From NCBI RefSeq assembly GCF_002979975.1, contig NZ_PCQD01000003.1, positions 186,001 through 250,000 on the forward strand: DNA of 64,000 bases, written 5' to 3'. A program made the translations under genes and the position numbers. The stretch comes from Pseudomonas sp. MYb185 (GTDB lineage: Bacteria; Pseudomonadota; Gammaproteobacteria; Pseudomonadales; Pseudomonadaceae). The notes below the pieces were generated by a model. It had not been told where the DNA came from and did not search any database. It saw nothing but the letters and a program-made list of their open reading frames with translations. Position 1 is the stretch's first letter. Every line of letters begins with the position of its first letter. Below, piece after piece: positions 18,847 through 30,505 of the stretch.

Positions 18847-20295
18847 TTAGCGTCGCCAGAACATCGGCGTCAGTAGCACCAGCAGGGTGAACACTTCCAG
18901 CCGGCCGAGCAGCATGGCGAAGCTGAGAATCCATTTCACCGTAGCACTCAACTCGCCATAGTGCGCGGCCACATCGCCCAGCCCCGGGCCGAGGTTGTTC
19001 ATGCAGGCGGTCAGCGCCGAGAAGGCGGTGACGAAGTCCAGTTCGGTGCCGAGCAGCAGCAGAAACAGCACGGCGAAGGTGAACACGTATACCGAGCAGA
19101 AGCCCCATACCGCCTCCACCACCCGGTCGCCCACCGGGCGGTTGCCCAGCTTGACCGGGAACACCCCATTGGTGTGCAGCAGGCGCTTGATCTCGCGTAC
19201 CCCCTGCTTGAACACCAGCAGTACGCGAATCACCTTCATGCCGCCGCCGGTGGAGCCGGCGCAGGCGCCGGCGAAACTGGCATACAGCAGCATGAACGGC
19301 AGCACCGAGGGCCAGGCGGCGAAATCGGTCACGGTGAAGCCGGTGGTGGTGGCGATGGAAACGGTCTGGAAGGCGGCGAAGCGGATCGACGACGCTACAT
19401 CGTAATACTGGTAGAAGATCAGCAGGCTGGCGCTGATGATGAACAGGCCGAGCAGAATCATCAGGTAGGTACGGCATTCCGGATCCTGCCAGTAGCTCTG
19501 GATCGAGCGGAACCGCCAGACGGTGAAATGCAGGGCGAAGTTGATCCCCGACAGCACCATGAACACCAGGCAGATCATCTCGATGGCCGGACTGTTGTAG
19601 TAACCGATGCTGGCATCGTGGGTGGAGAAGCCGCCGATGGCCACGGTGGAGAAGCTGTGGCCGACGGCATCGAACAGCGACATGCCGGCCAGCCAGTAGG
19701 CACTGGCGCAGGCCAGGGTCAGGCCACTGTAGATGAACCACAGCACCTTGGCGGTTTCGGCGATGCGCGGGGTCAGCTTGTTGTCCTTCAGCGGGCCGGG
19801 CATTTCCGCGCGGTACAGTTGCATGCCGCCGACCCCCAGCAAGGGCAAGATGGCCACCGCCAGCACGATGATGCCCATGCCGCCGAACCACTGCAGCTGC
19901 TGGCGATAGAACAGCAGCGAGCGCGGCAGTGTATCCAGCCCGGTGATCACCGTGGCACCGGTGGTGGTCAGCCCGGAGAAGGACTCGAACACCGCATCGG
20001 CCACCGTCAGGTCGGGCATGTCCAGCAGGTACAGCGGCACCGCACCGAACAGCCCCAGTACCAGCCAGAACAGTACCGTGATCAGGTAGCCATCGCGGGT
20101 GCGCAGCTCGTTGCGTCGCTTGCGTACCGGTAGCCAGACCAGGCAGCCGACGCTCAGGGTAATGGCGAAGCCGATCAGGAAGGCCTCGCGCGCATGCTCG
20201 CCGTAGTACAGGCCCACCGCCGCCGGCAGCAGCATGCTGGTGGAGAACAGCATCAGCAGGATGCCGATGATGCGCTGGATCTGGGAATACTGCAT
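18847..20295 (-). CDS. trkH: Trk potassium uptake system membrane subunit TrkH
   Basis: 482 residues, inner-membrane K+ channel-like transporter made of four M1-P-M2 repeats. Selectivity-filter loops are readable: [12 protein letters not shown] in the first repeat, [12 protein letters not shown] in the second, [11 protein letters not shown] in the third and NLGPGLGDV in the fourth. [15 protein letters not shown] is the intramembrane gate loop. It works with TrkA, encoded 27 bp upstream. It is last in the fmt-rsmB-trkA-trkH run. PAO1 does not have trkH here to my recollection. Confidence 0.96.
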   Translation of the reverse strand: MQYSQIQRIIGILLMLFSTSMLLPAAVGLYYGEHAREAFLIGFAITLSVGCLVWLPVRKRRNELRTRDGYLITVLFWLVLGLFGAVPLYLLDMPDLTVADAVFESFSGLTTTGATVITGLDTLPRSLLFYRQQLQWFGGMGIIVLAVAILPLLGVGGMQLYRAEMPGPLKDNKLTPRIAETAKVLWFIYSGLTLACASAYWLAGMSLFDAVGHSFSTVAIGGFSTHDASIGYYNSPAIEMICLVFMVLSGINFALHFTVWRFRSIQSYWQDPECRTYLMILLGLFIISASLLIFYQYYDVASSIRFAAFQTVSIATTTGFTVTDFAAWPSVLPFMLLYASFAGACAGSTGGGMKVIRVLLVFKQGVREIKRLLHTNGVFPVKLGNRPVGDRVVEAVWGFCSVYVFTFAVLFLLLLGTELDFVTAFSALTACMNNLGPGLGDVAAHYGELSATVKWILSFAMLLGRLEVFTLLVLLTPMFWRR

Positions 20296-20322
20296 GCGCT
20301 GCGCTACCTGGCCGAGAAAGGG

Positions 20323-21696
20323 TTAGAGGAAGGTCAGCCCGACCTGGAATAACCGCTCGACATCGCGGATGTGCTTCTTGTCGATGACGAACAGGATCAC
20401 ATGGTCATCGGACTCGATCACGGTACTGTCATGAGCGATCAGCACTTGCTCATTGCGTACCACGGCGCCGATGGTGGTACCCGGCGGCAGCTTGATATCG
20501 CTGATCGCCTTGCCGACCACCTTGGAGGAACGCGCATCGCCGTGGGCGATCACCTCGATGGCCTCGGCGGCGCCCCGGCGCAGGGAATACACATTGACGA
20601 TGTCGCCCCGGCGCACGTGGGCCAGCAGCGTGCCTATGGTGGCTTGCGACGGCGAGATGGCGATATCGATCTGCCCGCCCTGCACCAGATCGACATAGGC
20701 CGGGTTGTTGATCAGCGCCATTACCCGACGCGCTCCAAGCCGTTTGGCCAGCATCGACGACATGATGTTGGCCTCGTCATCGTTGGTCACGGCGATGAAG
20801 ATATCGACCTCCTCGATATTCTCATCGACCAGCAGCTCACGGTCCGAGGCGCTGCCGTACAGCACGATGGCTTGGTCCAGATTCTGCGACAGGTAGTCGG
20901 CGCGGGCGCGGTTGTTCTCGATGATCTTCACCCGGTAGCGGGTCTCGATGGCTTCGGCCAGGCGCTCGCCGATATTGCCACCGCCGGCGATCATGATGGT
21001 CTTGTTGCGCTTTTCCACCCGGCGCAGCTCACTCATCACCGTGCGTATATCCTGCGAGGCGGCGATGAAGAACACCTCGTCATCCGCTTCGATGATGGTG
21101 TCACCCTGGGGTGTGATCGGCCGGTCGCGGCGGAAGATTGCCGCCACCCGGGTGTCCACGCTCGGCATGTGCTGGCGCAGGTAGCGCAGCTCCTGGCCGA
21201 CCAGCGGGCCACCGTAATAGGCGCGTACTGCCACCAGCTGCACCTTGCCGCCAGCGAAGTCCAGTACCTGCAGCGCGCCGGGATGCTGGATCAGCCGCTT
21301 GATATAGGTGGTCACCGCCTGTTCCGGGCTGATCAGCACATCCACCGGAATGGCCTCGTTGCTGAACAGCTCACTGCGGATCAGATAGGCCGACTCGCGG
21401 ATGCGGGCGATCTTGGTCGGGGTACGGAACAGGGTATAGGCCACCTGGCAGGCAACCATGTTGGTCTCGTCGCTGCTGGTCACCGCGATCAGCATGTCTG
21501 CGTCATCGGCGCCAGCCTGGCGCAGGATGGTCGGGTGTGAGCCGCGCCCCTGTACCGTGCGAATGTCCAGACGGTCACCCAGGGCGCGCAGGCGTACCGC
21601 ATCGGTATCCACCACGGTGATGTCGTTGGCCTCGCTGGCCAGCTCGGCAGCCAGGCTGCCACCGACCTGCCCCGCGCCGAGAATGATGATCTTCAT
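20323..21696 (-). CDS. trkA: Trk potassium uptake regulatory subunit TrkA
   Basis: 457 residues: two tandem RCK units, each an NAD-binding Rossmann fold ([10 protein letters not shown] at 7-16; [12 protein letters not shown] near 240) followed by a TrkA-C domain. It sits on the cytoplasmic face of TrkH and gates it through NAD(H)/ATP binding. Its start overlaps the rsmB stop by 4 bp. Gene order fmt-rsmB-trkA is conserved in gammaproteobacteria. Confidence 0.97.
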   Translation of the reverse strand: MKIIILGAGQVGGSLAAELASEANDITVVDTDAVRLRALGDRLDIRTVQGRGSHPTILRQAGADDADMLIAVTSSDETNMVACQVAYTLFRTPTKIARIRESAYLIRSELFSNEAIPVDVLISPEQAVTTYIKRLIQHPGALQVLDFAGGKVQLVAVRAYYGGPLVGQELRYLRQHMPSVDTRVAAIFRRDRPITPQGDTIIEADDEVFFIAASQDIRTVMSELRRVEKRNKTIMIAGGGNIGERLAEAIETRYRVKIIENNRARADYLSQNLDQAIVLYGSASDRELLVDENIEEVDIFIAVTNDDEANIMSSMLAKRLGARRVMALINNPAYVDLVQGGQIDIAISPSQATIGTLLAHVRRGDIVNVYSLRRGAAEAIEVIAHGDARSSKVVGKAISDIKLPPGTTIGAVVRNEQVLIAHDSTVIESDDHVILFVIDKKHIRDVERLFQVGLTFL

Positions 21697-23027
21697 GGAC
21701 TGGTCCTGTTGTCTCGCATCAGCGTGCCGTTATCCAGTTTCAGCAGCTTGGCCAGATAGAAACCGTCATGCCCGCCCGGCTGGGGCAGCAGTTGCCGACC
21801 GCAGGGCTGCTCCAGGCCGAAGCCGCCGCCAATGGGCAACTGGCGGGCACCGGACTGGCGGTCGAGGAAGGCCTCGATCACCTGGCTGTTTTCCTGCGGC
21901 AATACCGAGCAGGTGGCGTACACCAGGATGCCGCCGACCGCCAGTGTCTGCCACAACCGGTCAAGCAACTCGCCCTGCAGCGTGGCCAGCGCGGCGATAT
22001 CCTCCGGCTGGCGGGTGAGCTTGATGTCCGGGTGCCGGCGAATCACCCCGGTGGCCGAGCAGGGCGCATCCAGCAGGATGCGCTGGAACGGCTGGCCATC
22101 CCACCAGGCTTCCAGGTCGCGGCCATCGGCGGCCTTGAGCGTGGCGCCCAGCCCCAGGCGCTGCAGGTTATCGCGCACCCGTTCCAGACGCGCCGGCTCC
22201 AGGTCCAGGGCCACCAGTTCACGCAGCTCGGGCTGCAGTTCGAGAATGTGGCAGGTCTTGCCGCCGGGGGCGCAGCAGGCATCCAGTACCCGCTGGCCGG
22301 GTTGGAGCTCGAGCAACGGCGCCGCCAGCTGTGCCGCTTCGTCCTGTACGCTGGCAGCGCCGTCGGCGAAGCCGGGCAATTGCTGTACATCGCAGGGCTG
22401 GGCCAGGGTCACGCCGTCGGCGCTGAACGGGCAGGCCAGAGCTTCCATCCCGGCCGCCTGCAACCGCGCCAGATAGGCGTCACGGTTGCCCTGGCGGCGG
22501 TTGACCCGCAGGGTCATCGGCGGATGCAGGTTGTTCGCGGCGCACAGCGTTTCCCAGTGCGCCGGCCAGGCCTGCTTCAGGCTCTTCTGCAGCCAGCGCG
22601 GATGCGCCACCCGGATCACCGGGTCATGTTCCAGCTCGGCCAGCAGCTCGGCGCCTTCGCGCTGCACCCGACGCAGCACCGCGTTGAGCATGCCCTTGGC
22701 CCAGGCCTTCTTCATGCTGACCGCGACAGCGACCGTCTCGCCAATCGCCGCATGCGCGGGAACGCGGGTGTACAGCAGTTGGTAGATGCCAACCAGCAAC
22801 AGCGCCTGCAGGTCGCGGTCGGCCGCCTTGAGGGGCTTTTGCAGCAGATGGTCGGCCAGTCCCTGCAGGCGTGGAAACCACCGTGCGGTACCCAGGGCCA
22901 GCTCGCGGGTCAGCGCCTGGTCCCGCGCGGCGACATGCGCCAGTTGCGGCGGCAGACTGCTGCCCAGCGAGGCCTTGCCAGCGATGACGGCGGCCAGCGC
23001 ATTGGCTGCGGCCAGGCGCGGGCTCAT
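21693..23027 (-). CDS. rsmB: 16S rRNA (cytosine(967)-C(5))-methyltransferase
   Basis: 444 residues. N-terminal NusB-like RNA-binding domain (about 1-135) and a C-terminal SAM-dependent methyltransferase. [17 protein letters not shown] is the SAM-binding loop, [17 protein letters not shown] holds the first cysteine of the m5C mechanism and [12 protein letters not shown] the catalytic nucleophile cysteine. It methylates C967 of 16S rRNA. It overlaps fmt and trkA by 4 bp on either side. Confidence 0.96.
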   Translation of the reverse strand: MSPRLAAANALAAVIAGKASLGSSLPPQLAHVAARDQALTRELALGTARWFPRLQGLADHLLQKPLKAADRDLQALLLVGIYQLLYTRVPAHAAIGETVAVAVSMKKAWAKGMLNAVLRRVQREGAELLAELEHDPVIRVAHPRWLQKSLKQAWPAHWETLCAANNLHPPMTLRVNRRQGNRDAYLARLQAAGMEALACPFSADGVTLAQPCDVQQLPGFADGAASVQDEAAQLAAPLLELQPGQRVLDACCAPGGKTCHILELQPELRELVALDLEPARLERVRDNLQRLGLGATLKAADGRDLEAWWDGQPFQRILLDAPCSATGVIRRHPDIKLTRQPEDIAALATLQGELLDRLWQTLAVGGILVYATCSVLPQENSQVIEAFLDRQSGARQLPIGGGFGLEQPCGRQLLPQPGGHDGFYLAKLLKLDNGTLMRDNRTSP

Positions 23028-23977
23028 TGGCCGTTCGCCAGCGACTGACCGGGGATGAACTGGTCGCGGCGGGCGTTATACAGATCGGTGAACGCCAGCG
23101 GCTTGCCGCCGGGCAGTTGCAGCCGGGTCAGGCGCAGTGCCTGCTCGCCACAGGCCACCAGCAGACCCTGCTTGCTGCAATCGAGGATTTCGCCGGGCTG
23201 GCCCTGGCCGGCTTCGACCTCGGCGGTCCAGACCTTGAGCGGCTGGTCCTGCCAGCGGGCATGGGCCAGCGGCCAGGGATTGAACGCGCGGATCATGTAC
23301 GCCAGTTGTACTGCCGGGCGTGACCAGTCGATCCGCGCATCGGTCTTGCCCAGCTTGTGTGCATAGGTGGCCAGGCTGTCGTCCTGCACCTCGCCCTGCA
23401 GGGTGCCGGCGGCCAGCCCGTCGATGGCTTCGAGCACCGCCGGCGGGCCCAGCTCGGCGAGCCGGTCATGCAGGCTGCCGCCGGTATCCCCGGCGCTGAT
23501 CGGGGTGTGGCTCTTGAGCAGCATCGGGCCGGTATCCAGTCCGGCTTCCATGCGCATCACGGTGACACCGGTTTCGCTGTCGCCGGCTTCGATGGCGCGC
23601 TGGATCGGCGCCGCACCGCGCCAGCGCGGCAGCAGCGAGGCATGGCTGTTGATGCAACCCAGGCGCGGGATGTCCAGCACCGCCTGCGGCAGGATCAGCC
23701 CGTAGGCGACCACCACCAGCAGGTCCGGCTGCAGCGCCGCCAGCTCGGCCTGGGCCTCGGTGGCGCGCAGGGTCTGCGGCTGGTATACCGGCAGGTCATG
23801 CTGCAGGGCCAGTTGCTTGACCGCACTCGGGGTCAGCTTGTGGCCGCGCCCGGCGGGCCGGTCCGGCTGGCTGTACACCGCGACGATATTCAAGCCGGCA
23901 TGCAACAGCGCCTGCAGGTGCGCGGCGGCAAATTCCGGGGTACCGGCGAAAACGATGCGTAGATCAGAGCTGTTCAT
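23024..23977 (-). CDS. fmt: Methionyl-tRNA formyltransferase
   Basis: 317 residues from the ATG at 23977 ([18 protein letters not shown]); the in-frame extension upstream is not family-like. It formylates Met-tRNAi with 10-formyl-THF. [12 protein letters not shown] and the [19 protein letters not shown] loop carry the catalytic Asn/His, with the acidic residue in the [10 protein letters not shown] stretch. The C-terminal OB-like domain binds tRNA. It is encoded downstream of def but separated from it by a hairpin with a T-tract, so it may have its own promoter. Confidence 0.96.
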   Translation of the reverse strand: MNSSDLRIVFAGTPEFAAAHLQALLHAGLNIVAVYSQPDRPAGRGHKLTPSAVKQLALQHDLPVYQPQTLRATEAQAELAALQPDLLVVVAYGLILPQAVLDIPRLGCINSHASLLPRWRGAAPIQRAIEAGDSETGVTVMRMEAGLDTGPMLLKSHTPISAGDTGGSLHDRLAELGPPAVLEAIDGLAAGTLQGEVQDDSLATYAHKLGKTDARIDWSRPAVQLAYMIRAFNPWPLAHARWQDQPLKVWTAEVEAGQGQPGEILDCSKQGLLVACGEQALRLTRLQLPGGKPLAFTDLYNARRDQFIPGQSLANGQ

Positions 23978-24032
23978 GCAATGCTGCCTTGTCGGCTCGG
24001 CAAGCGCCTGCCGAGGTGTCGTCCGGGTAAAG

Positions 24033-24057
24033 AAAAAGGCTTGCCGCAGCAAGCCTT
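24033..24057 (-). terminator. Rho-independent terminator between def and fmt
   Basis: A 9-bp perfect stem (AAGGCTTGC / GCAAGCCTT, 4-nt loop) at 24036-24057 is followed on the minus strand by TTTTT and a further T-rich stretch. It lies 16 bp after the def stop and about 55 bp before the fmt start, so it ends or attenuates the def transcript. Confidence 0.75.
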
Positions 24058-24073
24058 CGGGTCTGGCACAGGC

Positions 24074-24586
24074 TCAGGCGTTGGCCTGCGCCTTGTGGAG
24101 CTTTTCCAGCTTCTTGCGGATGCGGTCACGCTTGAGGTTGGACAGGTAATCCACGAACAGCTTGCCGTTCAGGTGGTCGCACTCATGCTGGATGCATACC
24201 GCCAGCAGGCCCTCGCAGATCATCTCGAAGGCTTCGCCATCGCGGCCCAGGGCATTGACCCGGACCCGCTCGGGGCGGGTGACCGTCTCATAGAAGCCGG
24301 GCACCGAGAGACAGCCTTCCTGCATTTCTTCGAGATCCTCGGTCAGCGTTTCCAGCTCTGGGTTGATGAACACCAGCGGCTGGTCGTGCTCTTCCGACAG
24401 GTCGATGACGATGACGCGTTCATGCACGTTGACCTGGGTCGCCGCCAGGCCGATCCCGGGTGCGTCATACATGGTCTCGAACATGTCATCGACCAGTTGC
24501 CGGATGCGTTCATCCACCACTTCCACCGGCTTGGCGATGGTACGCAGCCGCGGATCGGGAAATTCTAGAATATTCAATATGGCCAT
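24074..24586 (-). CDS. def: Peptide deformylase
   Basis: 170 residues, metalloenzyme that removes the N-formyl group from new proteins. All three motifs are present: GIGLAATQV (44-52), EGCLSVPG (90-97; Cys92 metal ligand) and QHECDHLNG (His134, Glu135, His138). The ATG at 24586 is divergent from the LysM gene, with 135 bp between them holding both promoters. Confidence 0.97.
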   Translation of the reverse strand: MAILNILEFPDPRLRTIAKPVEVVDERIRQLVDDMFETMYDAPGIGLAATQVNVHERVIVIDLSEEHDQPLVFINPELETLTEDLEEMQEGCLSVPGFYETVTRPERVRVNALGRDGEAFEMICEGLLAVCIQHECDHLNGKLFVDYLSNLKRDRIRKKLEKLHKAQANA

Positions 24587-24721
24587 GTCGGTTTGTGATG
24601 CACTTGTAGAACTGATCTGTAAGGTGCTGCTAATATGCGAGCAGCTTGGAAGTATAGCTGGTCCGCACGCCGGAGGGTGTGGGACCTGGGTGCTGGCCTC
24701 TATAATAAAGGGATTCGTGTC

Positions 24722-25747
24722 ATGAGGAAAACATTACTCGGCCTGGTACTGCTCTCGGTGAGCATTCTGGTACAGGCACAGGAGTCGGTGTTCAGGGAAA
24801 ACCACCCGCAACGTTACGAAGTAGTCAAGGGCGATACCCTGTGGGGAATTGCCGGTCGTTTCCTCACCCTGCCCTGGAAATGGCCGGAAATCTGGCACGC
24901 CAACCCGCAGATCAACAACCCCCATCTGATCTACCCTGGCGACGTCATCTCGCTGGTCTACATTGACGGCCAGCCACGCCTGACGGTCAACCGCGGCCAG
25001 GGTGGCACCATCAAGTTGTCACCCAGCGTACGCAGCACCCCCATGGCTGAAGCCATCCCCACCATCCCGCTGGAGGCGATCAACGCCTTCCTGAATGCCG
25101 GTCGCATCATGGAAGACGAGTCGGAACTGGAAGCGGCGCCCTATGTCATCGGTGGCGAAGCGGAAAGCGTGGTAGCCGGTGCCGGTAACCGCGTGTATGC
25201 CCGCGGCGAGGTGAATGACGACGTCCCGGCCTATGGCCTGTACCGCCGCGGCAAGGCCTATAGCGACCCGCAGAACGGTGATTTCCTCGGTATCCATGCC
25301 CAGGAAATCGGCAACGCCGAGGTGCTGGCCACCGAGCGCGACATCACCACGCTGATGGTCAGCCGCAGCCGCCAGGAAGTACGCATCGGTGATCGCCTGC
25401 TGGAAACCGAAGAGCGCGCCGTCGCCTCGACCTTCTTCCCCAGCGATCCGCAGGACGAGATCGAAGGCCTGATCCTGGATGTTCCCAATGGCGTGACCCA
25501 GATCGGCCAGTACGATGTGGTCATCCTGAACAAGGGGGCGCGCGACAATCTGGAGGAAGGCAACGTCCTGGCCATCTACAAGACCGGTGAAACCGTCCGC
25601 GACCGCATCCAGAACGAGCGCGTGCAGTTGCCCGATGAACGTGCCGGCCTGCTGATGGTATTCCGGGTCTATGAGCGCATGAGTTACGGCATCGTGCTCA
25701 ATGCCCAGCGCCAGCTGGCGATCCTGGACAAGGTCCGCAATCCCTGA
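24722..25747 (+). CDS. LysM-domain cell-envelope protein
   Basis: 341 residues from the ATG at 24722, preceded by AAAGGG; a longer frame from 24635 lacks a signal peptide. The N-terminal signal peptide (about 1-21, VQAQ) exports it. One LysM domain (about 33-82: [17 protein letters not shown] through [11 protein letters not shown]) binds peptidoglycan. The remaining roughly 250 residues form the conserved C-terminal region of PA0020-type proteins, of unknown function. It precedes dprA, as in other pseudomonads. No catalytic domain is visible. Confidence 0.88.
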   Translation: MRKTLLGLVLLSVSILVQAQESVFRENHPQRYEVVKGDTLWGIAGRFLTLPWKWPEIWHANPQINNPHLIYPGDVISLVYIDGQPRLTVNRGQGGTIKLSPSVRSTPMAEAIPTIPLEAINAFLNAGRIMEDESELEAAPYVIGGEAESVVAGAGNRVYARGEVNDDVPAYGLYRRGKAYSDPQNGDFLGIHAQEIGNAEVLATERDITTLMVSRSRQEVRIGDRLLETEERAVASTFFPSDPQDEIEGLILDVPNGVTQIGQYDVVILNKGARDNLEEGNVLAIYKTGETVRDRIQNERVQLPDERAGLLMVFRVYERMSYGIVLNAQRQLAILDKVRNP

Positions 25748-25753
25748 TGATCG

Positions 25754-25778
25754 GCGGCGCCACCCGGGGTGGCGCCGC
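25754..25778 (+). terminator. Strong hairpin between the LysM gene and dprA
   Basis: An 11-bp perfect stem (GCGGCGCCACC / GGTGGCGCCGC) with a 3-nt loop starts 6 bp after the LysM stop. Only a loose T-rich stretch follows, so full or partial termination is uncertain. Confidence 0.55.
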
Positions 25779-25825
25779 TGTGCTGTTCTCGCTTTTCCTC
25801 CCCGTTGTTGCCGAGCCCCTGATCC

Positions 25826-26941
25826 ATGTCCTTCGACCCGAGCGACCGCCGGCAGGCCTGGCTGGCTCTGAGCCTGCTCGACGGGCTGGGCCCGGCCGCG
25901 CGCCGGCAACTGCTTGAGCTGGTAGCCGACCCGCCGGCGTTGCTGCACGCCGATCTGCTGACGCTTGGCAGCCTGGGGCTGCCTGCGCGCCTGCAGCACA
26001 GCATCCTGCAATGCCGGGGCGACAGCCGGGTGCTGCAGGGCATCGAGCAGAGCCTGACCTGGCTGGAGCAGCCGGGCTGCCATCTGCTGACCCTCGACAG
26101 TCCTGACTATCCTCCGCTGCTGCGGGAAATCAGCGACCCGCCACTGGCGCTGTTCGTGCGCGGCGATCCGGCGCTGCTGGTCGATCCGCAGATCGCCATG
26201 GTCGGCACCCGTCATCCCGGCCCGCATGGCGCGGCCACCGCCCGCGCCTTTGCCCGCAGCTTCGCGGAAAATGGCCTGACGGTGACCAGCGGCATGGCAC
26301 TGGGTATCGACGGCGCCTGCCATCAGGGCGCGCTGGATGGCGGCGGGCAGACCATCGCCGTGTGGGGTACCGGGCTGGATAATTGCTATCCGCGCCGGCA
26401 CCGCCGGCTGGCCGACAGCATAGTGGCTGCGGGCGGAGCGCTGGTCTCCGAGCAGTTGCCGCACACCAGCCCCCACGCCGGGTTGTTCCCGCTGCGCAAC
26501 CGCATCATCAGCGGCCTGAGTCTGGGCACCCTGGTGGTCGAGGCCAGTCTCAACAGCGGCTCGCTGATCACCGCCCGGCTGGCCATGGAGCAGGACCGCG
26601 AGGTGTTTGCCATGCCTGGCTCGATCCACAACCCGCAGGCCCGCGGCTGCCATCGCCTGCTGCGCGATGGCGCCACCCTGGTGGAGACCGTGCAGGATGT
26701 ATTTCAGGTCCTGCAGCTGCCCCTGCAGGCGGCTCTGGCGGCAAGCGGGCCAGCTGCGGTCACCCGCCAGGTCAGTCACCCGCTGTGGCGCTGGCTCGGT
26801 CACGATCCGGTCACCGCCGACTGGCTGGCCTGTCACAGTGAGCTGCCGATCCACCAGGTGCTGCAGGGGCTGATGGAGCTCGAACTGGACGGCCACGTGC
26901 AGCACACCGCGCAGGGATATTGCCGCACCGGTGATCTCTGA
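25826..26941 (+). CDS. dprA: DNA-processing protein DprA
   Basis: 371 residues. DprA loads RecA on incoming single-stranded DNA during transformation. The Rossmann-like core is clear: [80 protein letters not shown] and [10 protein letters not shown]-terminal winged-helix domain (about 310-371) is present, so the protein is full length. The ATG at 25826 is used. tsaC follows after 59 bp. Confidence 0.95.
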   Translation: MSFDPSDRRQAWLALSLLDGLGPAARRQLLELVADPPALLHADLLTLGSLGLPARLQHSILQCRGDSRVLQGIEQSLTWLEQPGCHLLTLDSPDYPPLLREISDPPLALFVRGDPALLVDPQIAMVGTRHPGPHGAATARAFARSFAENGLTVTSGMALGIDGACHQGALDGGGQTIAVWGTGLDNCYPRRHRRLADSIVAAGGALVSEQLPHTSPHAGLFPLRNRIISGLSLGTLVVEASLNSGSLITARLAMEQDREVFAMPGSIHNPQARGCHRLLRDGATLVETVQDVFQVLQLPLQAALAASGPAAVTRQVSHPLWRWLGHDPVTADWLACHSELPIHQVLQGLMELELDGHVQHTAQGYCRTGDL

Positions 26942-27000
26942 CCTTGAGCCGGAAGGCTGGCTCGGCTAATGTCGCTTCTCGAAAATCAAAGGGGCGCAAT

Positions 27001-27558
27001 ATGCTGGCAGGCTGGCGGTTGGGGCAGATACGAAGGGTGCTGCAGTCCGGGGGCGTGATCGCCTACCCGACCGAGGCGGTATGGGGGTTGGGCTGCAATC
27101 CATGGCAGGCCGCAGCGGTAGAGCGGGTGTTGTGGCTCAAGCAGCGCCCGGTGGAAAAGGGCCTGATCCTGATCGCCGGTGACATGCAGCAATTCGACTT
27201 CCTGCTCTGGGACCTGCCCCGCAGCCAACTGGCCAAGCTGCAGCTGTCCTGGCCGGGGCCCAATACCTGGCTGGTTTCGCACCAGGGCCGGCTGCCACCG
27301 TGGGTCACCGGTGATCACGCCACCGTGGCCCTGCGTGTCAGCGATCATCCGCTGGTGCGCCAACTGTGTGCCGCCTGTGGGCCATTGATCTCGACCTCGG
27401 CCAACCCGGCGGGGCGTCCGCCGGCGCGTTCGCGGCTGCGCGTGGAACAGTATTTCCATGGCGAGCTGGATGATGTGGTGCCCGGCGTTTTGGGTCTGCA
27501 GCGCAATCCCAGTATGATCAGAGACCTGCAAACCGATTCCGTCATTCGTCCCGCCTGA
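27001..27558 (+). CDS. tsaC: Threonylcarbamoyl-AMP synthase (YrdC/Sua5 domain)
   Basis: 185 residues from the ATG at 27001 (AAAGGGG ribosome site); an upstream in-frame start at 26944 gives a non-conserved tail. It makes threonylcarbamoyl-AMP for the t6A37 tRNA modification. [16 protein letters not shown], the K-x-R motif in [14 protein letters not shown], and SWPGPNTWL, then [11 protein letters not shown] and RLRVEQYF, are family marks. It is 9 bp upstream of hemF. PAO1 has a qor gene between the two; it is absent here. Confidence 0.94.
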   Translation: MLAGWRLGQIRRVLQSGGVIAYPTEAVWGLGCNPWQAAAVERVLWLKQRPVEKGLILIAGDMQQFDFLLWDLPRSQLAKLQLSWPGPNTWLVSHQGRLPPWVTGDHATVALRVSDHPLVRQLCAACGPLISTSANPAGRPPARSRLRVEQYFHGELDDVVPGVLGLQRNPSMIRDLQTDSVIRPA

Positions 27559-28499
<941 letters not shown>

Positions 28500-28500
<1 letters not shown>

Positions 28501-29309
28501 TGGACCGTTATGCCGTGATCGGCAATCCGATCGGCCACAGCAAATCCCCGCTGATCCACGGCATGTTCGCCCGGCAGACCGGCGAGCAACTGAGCTACCA
28601 GGCGCTGCTGGCACCGCTGGATGACTTTGCCGGCACCCTGCGCGAGTTCCTGCACCAGGGTGGGCGGGGCGTCAACGTCACCGTACCCTTCAAGGAGCAG
28701 GCCTGGGCACTGGTCGACAACCACACGCCCGCCGCAGCGCTGGCCGGGGCGGTGAATACCATCCAGCGCCTGGACGATGGCCGCCTGCTGGGCGACAACA
28801 CCGATGGCAGAGGCCTGGTACGGGATATCCAACACAACGCCGGGCTGGCGCTGGCCGGCAAGCGCATTCTGCTGATCGGTGCCGGTGGCGCGGCGCGGGG
28901 GGTGATCCAGCCATTGCTGCAGGCGCATCCGGCGCAGTTGTGCGTGGTCAACCGCACGGTGGAGAAGGCCGAACAGTTGGCCATGCTGTTCAAGGATCAG
29001 GGGCCGATCAGCGCCGCCGGCTTCGAATGGATCGAGGAGTCGGTGGATCTGATCATCAACGCCACCTCGGCCAGCCTCGACGGTCAGCTGCCGCCGATCT
29101 CGCCGAGTCTGATCCGCCCTGGCCACACCTGGTGCTACGACATGATGTACGCCAGCGAGGCCACGGTGTTCAACCGCTGGGCGGCGCAGCAGGGCGCGGC
29201 GCGCTGCATCGACGGGCTGGGCATGCTGGTGGAACAGGCGGCGGAAGCCTTCCTGCTCTGGCGCGGGGTACGCCCGGATACGACGCCGGTGCTGGCAGCG
29301 CTGCGCTGA
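28500..29309 (+). CDS. aroE: Shikimate dehydrogenase (NADP+)
   Basis: 269 residues. It reduces 3-dehydroshikimate in aromatic amino-acid synthesis. Shikimate-binding [13 protein letters not shown] near the N-terminus, catalytic Lys in [10 protein letters not shown], Asp in GDNTDGRG, and the NADP-binding loop GAGGAARGV followed by NRTVEKA are all present. It is translationally coupled to hemF. Confidence 0.97.
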
Positions 29310-29375
29310 CGTGGTTGCACGGTGGGCCGGGTTTCATCCCGGCGACCTGGGTTAGCGGCCAGCACTGCCACTGAC

Positions 29376-29681
29376 TCAATACCGACGGGCGCGGATTTCC
29401 ACCAGTCGGCCATCGAGAAAGCGCAAATAGCGGTACATGCCATTGTCTGGCCCGTAGCGCCATTGTTCCACGGCGACCGCGCCGCGGATCAAATAGCCAT
29501 GTTCATCCACCGGTTCCTCGAGCGAGCGCTGCTGTGGCTCGCCGCAGTACTTCAACACGTCCTCCAGCAACGCCCCGGTATCAATCAGTTCTGTGCCGCA
29601 GCGCATCGAGGCCTGGGCTGGGCCGAGCAGGCCGGCAGCCAGCCCCAGAATGGCGCACCATCCGAGCAGAGATAGTTTCAT
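29376..29681 (-). CDS. DUF2845 small exported protein
   Basis: 101 residues with a signal peptide (about 1-24, ending AQA-S). The mature part RCGTELIDTGALLEDVLKYCGEP and VEQWRYGP, then LRFLDGRLVEI, is the DUF2845 pattern: a small periplasmic protein with two conserved cysteines that may form a disulfide. Function is unknown. It lies between aroE (convergent) and trpA (same strand, 32 bp upstream), so it might share the trp transcript. Confidence 0.8.
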   Translation of the reverse strand: MKLSLLGWCAILGLAAGLLGPAQASMRCGTELIDTGALLEDVLKYCGEPQQRSLEEPVDEHGYLIRGAVAVEQWRYGPDNGMYRYLRFLDGRLVEIRARRY

Positions 29682-29713
29682 GAGTGCCCTCCTGGCATCC
29701 GACTCCCCTCAAC

Positions 29714-30505
29714 CTAGCGGATTTTCAGCGCTGCTGCCAGCTCACGGACCAAGCCCAGCGCCGGTTCCACGCCCTGCTCCGCCAGCTTTTCCACCAGCGC
29801 CGATCCCACCACCACGCCGGCGGCATCCCGGCCCAGCGCCGCAGCCTGGGCGGGTGTGCGCACACCAAAGCCGACGCACACCGGCAGGCTGGTGTGTTCA
29901 CGGATGCGCGCCAGCGCTGTGCTGACCTGTTGATTGTCCGCGGCGCCGATACCGGTGACGCCATTGTGGGAAACGTAGTAGAGGAAACCACCGGCACCAT
30001 CCAGTACCGCCGGCAGGCGCTCGGCATCGGTGGTGGGGGTCGCCATGCGGATGATGTGCATCCCCAGCGCCCGGGCACCGGGGCCGAGTTCATCATCGTG
30101 TTCGGCGGGCAGATCGACGATCAGCAGCGCATCCACGCCGGCATCGTTGGCATCGCGGATGAAGGCACCGGGGCCATAGTGATGGATGGGGTTGTAGTAG
30201 CCCATCAGCACCAGCGGCGTGGTGTGATCCTCGGTGCGGAACTGGCGCACCATGTCCAGCGTCTTGCGCAGCGTCTGGCCCGTCTGCAATGCCCGCAGGG
30301 CCGCGGCCTGGATGGTCGGGCCATCGGCCATGGGGTCGCTGAAGGGCATGCCCAGTTCGATGATGTCGGTACCGGCCGCCGGCAGCTGTTTCAGCAGCGC
30401 CAGGCTGGTGTCGTGATCCGGATCGCCGGCGCAGATATAGGTCACCAGCGCGGCCCGGCCGCTCCGGTTCAATTCGGTGAAACGCTGGTGCATGCGGCAG
30501 CTCAT
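29714..30505 (-). CDS. trpA: Tryptophan synthase alpha chain
   Basis: 263 residues, TIM barrel that cleaves indole-3-glycerol phosphate to indole. Catalytic Glu and Asp are in [25 protein letters not shown] and [11 protein letters not shown] near the C-terminus form the phosphate-binding loops. Its start overlaps the trpB stop by 4 bp. The other trp genes are not linked, as usual in Pseudomonas. Confidence 0.97.
   Translation of the reverse strand: MSCRMHQRFTELNRSGRAALVTYICAGDPDHDTSLALLKQLPAAGTDIIELGMPFSDPMADGPTIQAAALRALQTGQTLRKTLDMVRQFRTEDHTTPLVLMGYYNPIHHYGPGAFIRDANDAGVDALLIVDLPAEHDDELGPGARALGMHIIRMATPTTDAERLPAVLDGAGGFLYYVSHNGVTGIGAADNQQVSTALARIREHTSLPVCVGFGVRTPAQAAALGRDAAGVVVGSALVEKLAEQGVEPALGLVRELAAALKIR

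Noticed and set aside
25019-26905. Long minus-strand open frame (628 codons) opposite the LysM gene and dprA
   Set aside because: It runs antisense to two clear genes, is rich in Gln/Arg/His and has no family motif; a typical high-GC antisense artefact.
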